Shown here piece after piece: positions 1-5,097 of a DNA stretch of 5,097 nucleotides. Under the pieces are notes generated by a model. It was not told the DNA's origin and did not search any database. It was given only the letters and a program-made list of their open reading frames with translations. The stretch covers positions 1 to 5,097 of the forward strand of contig PUPG01000121.1 of NCBI GenBank assembly GCA_003553005.1, read 5' to 3'. This DNA comes from Bacteroidales bacterium. Its GTDB lineage: Bacteria; Bacteroidota; Bacteroidia; Bacteroidales; UBA7960. Position numbers and translations under genes: made by a program. The first letter of the stretch is position 1, and the number at the start of each line of letters is the position of its first letter.

Positions 1-35
1 CCTTCTTCACCATAGGTTCTGTAGAATAATTCCAT
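1..35 (-). CDS. N-terminal fragment of a probable alpha/beta-fold hydrolase (truncated by window edge)
   Basis: Reading leftwards from an ATG at 35-33 gives MELFYRTYGEE followed by a partial Gly codon, open to the window edge. This short N-terminus resembles the first strand of small bacterial alpha/beta hydrolases of the YbfF esterase type, which typically begin with 'M-x-L-x-Y-R-x-Y-G-E-G' just before the HGxxG oxyanion-hole motif. That motif would lie outside the window, so the assignment rests on eleven residues plus context. The gene is on the same strand as pdxJ, 176 bases downstream of its stop, and could be read from the pdxJ transcript. The bases just upstream (36-47) are AT-rich with no Shine-Dalgarno sequence, as is common in Bacteroidota. 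It could also be a chance ORF; the catalytic Ser-Asp-His triad cannot be seen here. Confidence 0.5.
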   Translation of the reverse strand, partial: MELFYRTYGEE

Positions 36-47
36 GATATATATAAT

Positions 48-99
48 GACAAAAGGACAAAAAGACAAAAGGACGAAAAGTCTAAAAGTCAAAAGGTCT
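48..99. repeat. Degenerate 8-bp tandem repeat (about 6.5 units)
   Basis: Reading the plus strand from 48 in steps of eight gives GACAAAAG, GACAAAAA, GACAAAAG, GACGAAAA, GTCTAAAA, GTCAAAAG and a partial GTCTT. The core is G(A/T)C followed by an A-run. It is purine-rich on the plus strand and pyrimidine-rich on the strand that carries the flanking genes. It lies between pdxJ and the gene starting at 35. A plus-strand open frame of about 106 codons covers this region, but its peptide is simple-sequence and overlaps pdxJ antisense, so no protein is called. Confidence 0.8.
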
Positions 100-101
100 T
101 A

Positions 102-136
102 CGTTAGCTTTTCGCTTTTGGCTATTGGCTATTGGC
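102..136 (-). repeat. Degenerate 7-bp tandem repeat, minus-strand orientation (5 units)
   Basis: On the minus strand from 136 down to 102 the sequence splits exactly into GCCAATA, GCCAATA, GCCAAAA, GCGAAAA and GCTAACG. The first two units are identical and the drift increases towards 102. It is the opposite-facing partner of the cluster that starts at 178, and the two together make the long inverted repeat described separately. The unit resembles the 8-bp unit at 48-99 (a G-C-rich triplet followed by an A-run), which suggests related origins. Confidence 0.8.
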
Positions 137-201
137 AAACAGAGCAGGTGAATCAAAACAACCCGCAAAACTTTCTTGCCAACAGCCAAAAGCTAAAAGC
201 C
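106..201 (-). terminator. Long imperfect hairpin downstream of pdxJ, possible terminator or mRNA 3' structure
   Basis: Bases 106-129 and 178-201 are inverted copies, matching at 21 of 24 positions, with a 48-base loop. In RNA made from the minus strand (the pdxJ direction), two of the three mismatches (106/201 and 124/183) become U-G wobbles, leaving one real mismatch (113/194), so pairing is better on that strand than on the other. The hairpin begins 11 bases after the pdxJ stop and is followed by pyrimidine-rich sequence with several U-runs. The loop is longer than in a classical intrinsic terminator, and the structure may simply be a by-product of two opposed heptamer clusters. The repeat structure is certain; the terminator role is inferred. 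Confidence 0.35.
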
Positions 202-230
202 AAAAGCCTTCTTACTTCTTACTTCCTACT
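178..230 (+). repeat. Degenerate 7-bp tandem repeat running into the 3' end of pdxJ (about 7.5 units)
   Basis: From 178 in steps of seven the plus strand reads GCCAACA, GCCAAAA, GCTAAAA, GCCAAAA, GCCTTCT, TACTTCT, TACTTCC and TACT. The period holds while the unit changes from an A-rich to a pyrimidine-rich version at about 209. The second half covers the stop codon of pdxJ (212-214, antisense) and its last few codons, so the C-terminal residues of PdxJ are written in repeat sequence. Because seven is not a multiple of three, gain or loss of one unit there would shift the frame and move the stop. Confidence 0.75.
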
Positions 231-943
231 CCCTCCAGGCACCTCAGATACAACTGTATGGTATTTTGCAGTCCGTAATATAGCGCATCGGAGATCAGCG
301 CATGGCCGATGGACACCTCCAGCAGGTGCGGCACCTTTGCCGCAAACCAGGTAAGGTTTTGGAGGTCGAGATCGTGTCCGGCATTGATGCCAAGGCCCAC
401 CTCGTGAGCCACTTCGGCAGCCTTCACGAAGGGGGCCACGGCAGCCTCCTTGTTGTCCGGAAACATCACGGCATAGGGTTCCGTATAGAGCTCCACCCGG
501 TCGGTGCCCACATCCACGGCTTTCCGGATCATTTCCGGGTCCGTTTCAATGAACAGAGAGGTCCGGATCCCGTGTGATTGAAGTTCAGCCACCACATCAC
601 TGAGCAGCTCGTTGTGCTTCATTGTGTTCCACCCGGCGTTGCTGGTGAGGGCGTCCGGCGGATCCGGGACAAGCGTCACCTGTTCGGGCTTCACCCTGGT
701 GACCAGGTCCAGGAAGTCCCGCGAGGGATAGCCTTCTATGTTAAACTCTGTCTTCACCACGGGACGCAGATCACGCACATCCTGGTAGCGAATGTGGCGT
801 TCATCCGGCCTCGGATGAACGGTAATACCCTGGGCGCCAAACTGCTCGCAGTTTCTTGCCGCCTTGACCACATCCGGGATATTGCCACCGCGGGCATTGC
901 GAATGGTGGCAATTTTATTGATATTTACACTTAAACGTACCAT
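212..943 (-). CDS. pdxJ: Pyridoxine 5'-phosphate synthase PdxJ
   Basis: PdxJ condenses 3-amino-2-oxopropyl phosphate with 1-deoxy-D-xylulose 5-phosphate to give pyridoxine 5'-phosphate, the ring-closing step of the DXP-dependent vitamin B6 pathway. It is a cytoplasmic TIM-barrel enzyme, octameric in characterised members. The 243-residue product is the usual length and aligns end to end with the family. Visible signatures are [15 protein letters not shown] near residues 6-20 (Asn7, Arg18 phosphate/substrate region), [11 protein letters not shown] at 41-51 (His43, Arg45, His50), Glu70, SLFIETD at 129-135, GINAGHDL at 185-192 (His190), and IGHA at 212-215. His43, Glu70 and His190 correspond to the E. 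coli active-site His45, Glu72 and His193. The start at 943 fits the conserved N-terminus, although there is no clear Shine-Dalgarno sequence. The last residues (SKK and stop) lie in a 7-bp repeat. The gene is transcribed divergently from the CBS-domain gene. Confidence 0.97.
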   Translation of the reverse strand: MVRLSVNINKIATIRNARGGNIPDVVKAARNCEQFGAQGITVHPRPDERHIRYQDVRDLRPVVKTEFNIEGYPSRDFLDLVTRVKPEQVTLVPDPPDALTSNAGWNTMKHNELLSDVVAELQSHGIRTSLFIETDPEMIRKAVDVGTDRVELYTEPYAVMFPDNKEAAVAPFVKAAEVAHEVGLGINAGHDLDLQNLTWFAAKVPHLLEVSIGHALISDALYYGLQNTIQLYLRCLEGVGSKK

Positions 944-959
944 GTTTGCGTTTTTTTCA

Positions 960-967
960 CAAAGCTA
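960..967 (-). promoter_or_regulatory. Candidate -7 box for pdxJ
   Basis: The minus strand reads TAGCTTTG here, a perfect match to the Bacteroidota primary sigma -7 consensus TAnnTTTG. It would place the transcription start roughly ten bases before the pdxJ ATG at 943. No TTG is found at the usual 17-23 base spacing upstream; the nearest (978-980 on the minus strand) is too close. The position is good but only half of the promoter is recognisable. Confidence 0.4.
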
Positions 968-1053
968 AGCATAAAACCAATGCGTGACGTGCTCTTGCAG
1001 ACTGGGTATGGAGCAGAGCAGGTTGATCGTGACCGCATTTTTTTAAAAAATTG

Positions 1054-1061
1054 TATCTTCA
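1054..1061 (+). promoter_or_regulatory. Candidate -7 box for the CBS-domain gene
   Basis: TATCTTCA, inside TTGTATCTTCAC, matches six of the seven comparable positions of TAnnTTTG loosely and looks like the TATCTTTGC form common in this phylum. It sits 20 bases upstream of the ATG at 1082, giving a very short leader. The nearest upstream TTG (1023-1025) is 28 bases away, outside the usual range, and the space between is an A/T-run. Together with the minus-strand box at 960-967 it divides the 138-base divergent region (944-1081), in which nothing else was recognised. Confidence 0.33.
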
Positions 1062-1071
1062 CAAAAAAAAT

Positions 1072-1075
1072 AGGA
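1072..1075 (+). promoter_or_regulatory. Shine-Dalgarno-like AGGA before the CBS-domain gene
   Basis: AGGA lies six bases upstream of the ATG at 1082, good ribosome-binding spacing, in an otherwise AT-rich leader. It supports that start codon. Such a site is worth noting because the other genes in this window lack a comparably placed one. Confidence 0.45.
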
Positions 1076-1081
1076 TAACTT

Positions 1082-1747
1082 ATGCGTGCCAAAGACATGC
1101 TCAGCAAGATGGTCATGCCGTTGAAACCCTCCGATCCGGGGAGCCTGGCGCTCAATTGGATGGAAGACATGGGGGTCACCCATTTGCCATTGGTGGAGGG
1201 CACGCACTTTCACGGGCTGATCAGGAATGAAGACATCTACAACCTGGAAGATCCTGACGACAGCATTGGCACACAAAAGCTTCCCCTGCAGCGCACCTTT
1301 GTCTATCATGATGTGCACCTGTATGAAGTCCTGCGTCAGGCGGCGGCAGAAAGCCTTTCACTGGTTGCGGTGCTTGACCATCACGACCATTATGTGGGGG
1401 CCATTACCACACAGGAGCTCACACAGGCCATGGCGGGCTTTACCTCGATCACCCAACCCGGCGGCATCATCGTACTGGAGGTCAATGAACAGCAATACGC
1501 CCTCAGTGAGATAGCCCGCATCATCGAATCCAACGATGCGAAGGTCCTCAGCTCATCCGTTACCTCGGCACCGAACAGCACACAGCTCGAAGTAACCCTC
1601 AAGCTCAATGTGATGGACCTTTCCAGTGTGATCCAGACACTCAACCGCTACGACTATATCGTGAAAGCTTCTTTTGCAGAAGAAAGCCAATACGACAGCC
1701 TGTTAAGCGAACGATACGAAGCCCTGATGAAGTTCCTTGACACTTAG
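1082..1747 (+). CDS. Two-CBS-domain protein with C-terminal ACT-like domain (AcuB-like)
   Basis: The 221-residue soluble protein has no signal peptide or membrane segment. Residues 1-55 form a CBS domain (MRAKDMLSKM start, then THLPLVEGTHFHGLIRNEDI, the usual 'hLPVvd...G.it..Dl' pattern). Residues 67-120 form a second (LVAVLDHHDHYVGAITTQEL). Residues about 127-197 look like an ACT-type fold: a GGIIVLEVN strand, a YALSEIARIIES helix, then strands around LEVTLKLNV and a helix DLSSVIQTL. Paired CBS domains typically bind adenine nucleotides and ACT domains bind small ligands, so a ligand- or energy-sensing regulatory role is likely, as suggested for AcuB proteins; the target is unknown. The start is supported by AGGA at 1072-1075. 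The gene is divergent from pdxJ and ends 12 bases before the Omp85 gene, implying cotranscription. Confidence 0.88.
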   Translation: MRAKDMLSKMVMPLKPSDPGSLALNWMEDMGVTHLPLVEGTHFHGLIRNEDIYNLEDPDDSIGTQKLPLQRTFVYHDVHLYEVLRQAAAESLSLVAVLDHHDHYVGAITTQELTQAMAGFTSITQPGGIIVLEVNEQQYALSEIARIIESNDAKVLSSSVTSAPNSTQLEVTLKLNVMDLSSVIQTLNRYDYIVKASFAEESQYDSLLSERYEALMKFLDT

Positions 1748-1759
1748 GATCCCCTTGCC

Positions 1760-3259
1760 ATGTCATCCAAAACGGTTTATCTGCTCCTATTCATCACCAT
1801 GGGTTGCACCATGGGGTATGGGCAAGGAATGCATCAGCCTGGAGGGGGCCACGAATCCCAGTGGACAGCAGCCGGGCCTGTCACCCCGGATGAAACCCCG
1901 GTCGCACCACCCTGGATAAACGAATCGCCCGCCGCACATTACACAATCCAAAGCATCGCAATGGAAGGGAACCGCACCACGCGATCCCGGACCATCCTGC
2001 GCGAGATCCCGTTTGCCGAGGGAGACAGCCTGCCTGGGAGCAAACTGGCTGATCGCCTGGAGCGGGCCCGTTTAAACCTGATGAACACCGGCCTGTTTAA
2101 CTTCGTGGAGGCAGAGGTGAAGCCACGGGACAACCAGGCCGTCGCCATTACCTTTCATTTTGTGGAGCGCTGGAACATCTGGCCTTTACCGGTGCTGGAG
2201 CTGGAGGAGCCAAACCTCAATCAGTGGCTCGATGACCCGTCTTTCTCGGCGTTCAATTACGGCATCAACCTCAGGGCTTACAACCTCTCCGGACGAAATG
2301 AGCGGATCCGCATGGAAGCCAAGGCCGGGAACGTGCAAAGCCTCGACCTGCAGTTGATCACACCCTATTTCGGAGACAATCAGTCCTACCGGGGAGAGCT
2401 GCAATACAGCCTGGACAGGAGCAAGCGCAGGGCTTATGATACAGAAGACAACGAACAGCTGGTGGCCCGGCTATCCGATGCATTTATCTCCCGGGAGTAC
2501 GCTTTTGTTGCCGGCATACGTTTCCGTCCCGGATTTTACAACACGCATCGCCTGGCGCTTTCCTTTCATCACCATCATTATGCCGACACCCTGCTGCAGC
2601 TGAACCCCCGTTTTGGTCCTGATGGCGAAAACCGTTTCTCCTTCTTTACCGCAGCCTATTCGTTTCGTCGCGACCGCCGCGACATCATGGCTTATCCACT
2701 CGACGGCTACCTGATTGAAGGCGGCATAAAGCAAAAAGGCCTGGGCCTGCTGCCCGACGAACACATGCGGGTCACCACCCTCTTTGGCTCCCTGAGGCAT
2801 TACACCCCACTGGTCGACAAATGGTACGCCGCCTGGAGTGTATATGGCAAATGGAACGAAGGAACGACCCTGGCTTATTTCGACCGGGAGGGACTGGGTT
2901 TTAACCGTTCGCTGGTCAGGGGATATGAACATTATGTGGTGGACGGACACAAGTTTTTTATTTTCAAATCGAATCTAAAGTACAACCTGCTTCCCGAAAG
3001 GGTAAGCGATATCTCCGTAATCCCCGCCGAAACTTTCTCACGCATCCATTATGCGCTGTATCTGAACTTTTTTACCGACGTGGGCATCATGGACGACCGC
3101 CATTACCAGGGGGGCAACAACCTGGCCAACCGCTGGCTGGCCGGAACCGGCATCGGTCTGGACCTCCATACGTATTACGACATGGTACTGCGGTCCGAAG
3201 TTAGCCTGAACAGGCATGGTGAAACCGGGTTGTTTTTTCACCTTGCAGCACCCATTTAA
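1760..3259 (+). CDS. Omp85-family outer-membrane protein with one POTRA domain (BamA/TamA-like)
   Basis: The 499-residue protein starts with a hydrophobic signal peptide (residues 1 to about 22, cleavage plausible near GYGQ). Next is a Gly/Pro-rich linker (23-58), then one POTRA domain at about 61-137: YTIQSIAMEGNR strand, helix, RARLNLMNTGLFNFVEAEV, the characteristic 'L..tGlF..v.v' ending. From about 165 to the end are alternating strands typical of a 16-stranded barrel. LVRGYEHY at 385-392 matches the VRGY/F tip of the Omp85 L6 lid loop, and DRRDIMAYPLDGYLIEGG at 305-322 resembles the conserved strand before it. Omp85 proteins insert or translocate proteins at the outer membrane. With one POTRA it is not canonical five-POTRA BamA, so its substrate is unknown. 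Oddities are four consecutive His at 270-273 and a C-terminal Ile instead of the usual aromatic residue. AGGA at 1746-1749 is a weak ribosome site. A lipoprotein reading using Cys16 is less likely because the lipobox is poor. Confidence 0.88.
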   Translation: MSSKTVYLLLFITMGCTMGYGQGMHQPGGGHESQWTAAGPVTPDETPVAPPWINESPAAHYTIQSIAMEGNRTTRSRTILREIPFAEGDSLPGSKLADRLERARLNLMNTGLFNFVEAEVKPRDNQAVAITFHFVERWNIWPLPVLELEEPNLNQWLDDPSFSAFNYGINLRAYNLSGRNERIRMEAKAGNVQSLDLQLITPYFGDNQSYRGELQYSLDRSKRRAYDTEDNEQLVARLSDAFISREYAFVAGIRFRPGFYNTHRLALSFHHHHYADTLLQLNPRFGPDGENRFSFFTAAYSFRRDRRDIMAYPLDGYLIEGGIKQKGLGLLPDEHMRVTTLFGSLRHYTPLVDKWYAAWSVYGKWNEGTTLAYFDREGLGFNRSLVRGYEHYVVDGHKFFIFKSNLKYNLLPERVSDISVIPAETFSRIHYALYLNFFTDVGIMDDRHYQGGNNLANRWLAGTGIGLDLHTYYDMVLRSEVSLNRHGETGLFFHLAAPI

Positions 3260-3307
3260 TGGCAAGCCCGATCCGTTCAGGCAGGAGTCTTCCATTTGTG
3301 TCGCCAC

Positions 3308-3321
3308 CGCAATCGTTTGCG
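3308..3321 (+). terminator. Weak hairpin after the Omp85 gene, possible terminator
   Basis: CGCAA (3308-3312) pairs with TTGCG (3317-3321) around a four-base TCGT loop. A T5 run follows at 3331-3335, separated by about nine bases. The stem is short and the T-run is not adjacent, so this is a poor intrinsic terminator, but it is the best candidate between the Omp85 stop at 3259 and the transporter. Confidence 0.22.
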
Positions 3322-3397
3322 ATGGACTAATTTTTCATTACTGCCTCCAATTGTTTGGTAATTAGCACCGCGCGCCTTTTCTTTGCAAAAAATCTGT

Positions 3398-3405
3398 TAT
3401 CTTTA
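3398..3405 (+). promoter_or_regulatory. Candidate -7 box for the MFS transporter gene
   Basis: TATCTTTA matches the Bacteroidota -7 consensus TAnnTTTG at all but the last base. It would start transcription near 3412, giving a leader of about 70 bases before the ATG at 3483. No TTG occurs 17-23 bases upstream; TTTG at 3382-3385 is too close. A promoter is expected here because the transporter is separated from the Omp85 gene by 223 bases. Confidence 0.35.
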
Positions 3406-3428
3406 ACCCCCTTTTGGAGTGCTTTGAA

Positions 3429-3439
3429 GGAACAATTCC
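3429..3439. other. Small palindrome GGAA-CAA-TTCC in the transporter leader
   Basis: An 11-base sequence with perfect 4-bp arms lies between the candidate -7 box and the transporter start, where a repressor operator could sit. Bacteroidota sugar-transporter genes are often controlled by LacI-type or other sugar-responsive regulators, but this site is too short to assign and may be chance. Confidence 0.15.
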
Positions 3440-3482
3440 CGGAGTGTCCCTGTTTAACATTCCGGCACCCTCATCATATTAA

Positions 3483-5097
3483 ATGGACTTGTTTATGAAA
3501 ACGCGACCCAGATTATCATTTTGGCAGATCTGGAACATGAGTTTCGGTTTCCTTGGGATCCAGTTCGGATTTGCCTTGCAGAATGCCAATGTCAGCCGGA
3601 TCTTTGAGACCCTTGGTGCACAAGTCGAGGCCATCCCGATCCTGTGGATAGCCGCACCGGTCACCGGTCTGATCGTACAGCCCATTGTGGGTTACATGAG
3701 TGACAACACGTGGACGCGCCTCGGGCGGCGACGGCCCTTTTTCCTCTTTGGTGCCATCGGGGCCTCCATTGCGTTGATCCTGCTGCCCACGGCACCGCTA
3801 CTCTGGATCGCCGTAGGGATCTTCTGGATCCTGGGCGCCAGCATCGACATGTGCATGGAACCTTTCCGGGCCTTTGTGGGCGATATGCTGCCACCCGACC
3901 AGCGCAACAGGGGCTTTGCCATGCAGAGCTTCTTTATTGGCACAGGTTCGGTGATCGCCTCCATGCTGCCCTGGGCATTGACCAACCTGGCCGGCATCGC
4001 CAACGTAGCACCTGAAGGTCAGGTGCCTCCATCGGTGCGCGTGGCCTTCCTGGTCGGCGGACTGGTGTTTTTCTTTGCCGTGCTGTGGACCGTGCTGCGT
4101 ACAAAAGAATATTCTCCGGAAAAATTAAAAGAATTTGAAGAGCTCGAAAAAGGCAAGGAAAGGGTGGAGCAAGACCACAAGTCCGGCGAGCTTTTGCCTT
4201 ATACGCGCTTCAGCAAGCCCTCGGTGCTCTGGTTTGTGCTGGGTGCCGTACTCACCTTTCTGGTCTACCGCTACGAGTTCATCCGGAGCGACCTCTACAT
4301 CCTCACCGTGGGGTTCATGCTGTTTGGCATCATCCAGTTCATCGCCGGCAAGCTGATCAAAAGCAATAACACCAACAACGGTTTTGTCACAGTAATTAAC
4401 GACTTATTCCGCATGCCCAAAACGATGGGGCAGCTGGCCGTAGTGCAATTTTTCTCCTGGGTGGGACTTTTTACCCTCTGGACGTTTGGCACGCCTGGCG
4501 TAACCAGTCACCATTACGACATGAAGCTGGATCCATCACACGTGGCCGCGCTTACCGAGATATCGGAGCGCATGGAGCGGGAGCCGGATGATGCCTGGGA
4601 ACGCCGCCTGCCGGCCATCCAGGAAGACCTGGACCTTTACAACACGCAGATTGCAGAAGGAGAAGAAGAAGTGGTCTCCTCGATGCGCGTCGTCCGTTTC
4701 TTCCAGCAGCATGCCGATAAGGTGGACCTGCCGGAGGATGTCCGCAGCCGCCTCAGGCACATCGATGAAGAATACAACACCGGGGCCAACTGGGTGGGCG
4801 TGTCCTTTGCGGTATACAACGGTTTTGCCGCGCTGATTGCCTTCCTCCTCCCGGTAATCGCCCGAAAAACCAACCGCAGGTATACCCATGCCTTTGCCCT
4901 GATCATGGGGGCCATCGGCTACCTGAGCATCCTGGTCGTCCCGAACCCCAACTGGATCATCCTGTCGATGATCGGTGTCGGCATCGCCTGGGCCAGCATC
5001 CTGGCCATGCCCTACGCCATCCTCACCGGATCCCTGCCATCGCACAAGATGGGCACCTATATGGGGCTATTCAATATTTTCATCGTGATGCCGCAGA
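3483..5097 (+). CDS. SLC45-like MFS sugar transporter (3' end beyond window)
   Basis: The frame stays open for 538 codons to the window end. It is a major facilitator protein of the SLC45/sucrose-symporter type, which carries disaccharides such as sucrose or maltose with cations across the inner membrane. Visible signatures are SFWQIWNMSFGFLGIQFGFALQ in helix 1 (residues 12-33), the cytoplasmic motif GYMSDNTWTRLGRRRPFF (70-87), EPFRAFVGDMLPPDQRNRGF (126-145), MPKTMGQLAVVQFFSW (311-326), and the late-helix signature PYAILTGSLP...GTYMGLFNIFIVMPQ (510-538). Hydrophobic segments: about 13-34, 48-70, 84-103, 107-125, 148-170, 185-206, 247-263, 271-293, 315-340, 434-460, 469-486 and 491-515. The pair at 247-293 is extra to a 12-helix plan. 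Residues about 343-432 are a long charged insertion. The start at 3483 is the first ATG; ATG 3495 (MKTRPRLSFW) is equally plausible and closer to family N-termini. Neither has a Shine-Dalgarno sequence. The exact sugar cannot be told without the downstream genes. Confidence 0.92.
   Translation, partial: MDLFMKTRPRLSFWQIWNMSFGFLGIQFGFALQNANVSRIFETLGAQVEAIPILWIAAPVTGLIVQPIVGYMSDNTWTRLGRRRPFFLFGAIGASIALILLPTAPLLWIAVGIFWILGASIDMCMEPFRAFVGDMLPPDQRNRGFAMQSFFIGTGSVIASMLPWALTNLAGIANVAPEGQVPPSVRVAFLVGGLVFFFAVLWTVLRTKEYSPEKLKEFEELEKGKERVEQDHKSGELLPYTRFSKPSVLWFVLGAVLTFLVYRYEFIRSDLYILTVGFMLFGIIQFIAGKLIKSNNTNNGFVTVINDLFRMPKTMGQLAVVQFFSWVGLFTLWTFGTPGVTSHHYDMKLDPSHVAALTEISERMEREPDDAWERRLPAIQEDLDLYNTQIAEGEEEVVSSMRVVRFFQQHADKVDLPEDVRSRLRHIDEEYNTGANWVGVSFAVYNGFAALIAFLLPVIARKTNRRYTHAFALIMGAIGYLSILVVPNPNWIILSMIGVGIAWASILAMPYAILTGSLPSHKMGTYMGLFNIFIVMPQ

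Noticed and set aside
48..230. CRISPR array
   Set aside because: The repeats are 7-8 bases, contiguous and degenerate, with no spacers of uniform length and no cas genes nearby.
34..354. Plus-strand open frame of 106 codons across the repeat zone
   Set aside because: It is made of simple-sequence repeat followed by antisense pdxJ. No family resemblance and no ribosome site.
302..934. Two plus-strand open frames antisense to pdxJ
   Set aside because: They are reverse-strand shadows of a well-conserved coding gene and show no recognisable domains.
1805..1807. Lipoprotein signal peptide using Cys16 of the Omp85 protein
   Set aside because: The residues before Cys (I-T-M-G) are a poor lipobox, and Omp85 barrels are normally not lipidated; a type I signal peptide fits better.
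2471..2950. Minus-strand open frame of 159 codons inside the Omp85 gene
   Set aside because: It lies fully antisense to a convincing barrel gene and its product has no recognisable signature.
3439..3465. Inverted repeat CCGGA...TCCGG before the transporter
   Set aside because: Only 5-bp arms with a 17-base loop, likely to occur by chance; overlaps no other signal.
4536..5045. Minus-strand open frame of 169 codons inside the transporter gene
   Set aside because: It is antisense to clear MFS motifs; the charged, His/Asp-rich composition is that expected of a reverse-strand shadow.

Overview
The window looks like a chromosomal segment from a member of the Bacteroidota. Reasons: a PdxJ with a Bacteroidota-style N-terminus, start regions mostly lacking strong Shine-Dalgarno sequences, -7 boxes close to the TAnnTTTG consensus of this phylum, and an SLC45-like transporter of a type I associate with Bacteroidota sugar-utilisation loci. 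The species cannot be named from sequence alone. No rRNA, tRNA, CRISPR array, insertion sequence or phage gene is visible, and no non-coding stretch exceeds about 225 bases.

Layout. On the minus strand, running leftwards, are pdxJ (943 to 212, pyridoxine 5'-phosphate synthase) and then the first codons of a second gene leaving the window at position 1, probably an alpha/beta hydrolase. The space between them, including the last codons and stop of pdxJ, is an unusual zone (48-230) of degenerate 7- and 8-bp tandem repeats. Two clusters of the 7-bp units face each other and form a long imperfect hairpin just downstream of pdxJ. A 138-base divergent intergenic region (944-1081) carries one candidate -7 box for each direction.

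On the plus strand are a two-CBS plus ACT-like protein (1082-1747) and, 12 bases later, an Omp85-type outer-membrane barrel with one POTRA domain (1760-3259), probably cotranscribed. After a 223-base gap with a weak hairpin, a candidate -7 box and a small palindrome, an SLC45-like MFS transporter starts at 3483 and is cut by the window end after 538 codons.

How the genes fit together. PdxJ makes the B6 vitamer in the cytoplasm. The CBS/ACT protein is a likely cytoplasmic ligand sensor. The Omp85 protein probably acts in outer-membrane protein insertion or export, and the MFS protein imports a sugar across the inner membrane. No single pathway unites them: this looks like a housekeeping neighbourhood followed by the edge of a carbohydrate-use locus. 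I do not see a convincing new system. The points most worth a second look are the period-7 repeat zone reaching into the end of pdxJ, a roughly 80-90 residue charged insertion in the transporter, and the pairing of a CBS/ACT sensor gene with a one-POTRA Omp85 gene.
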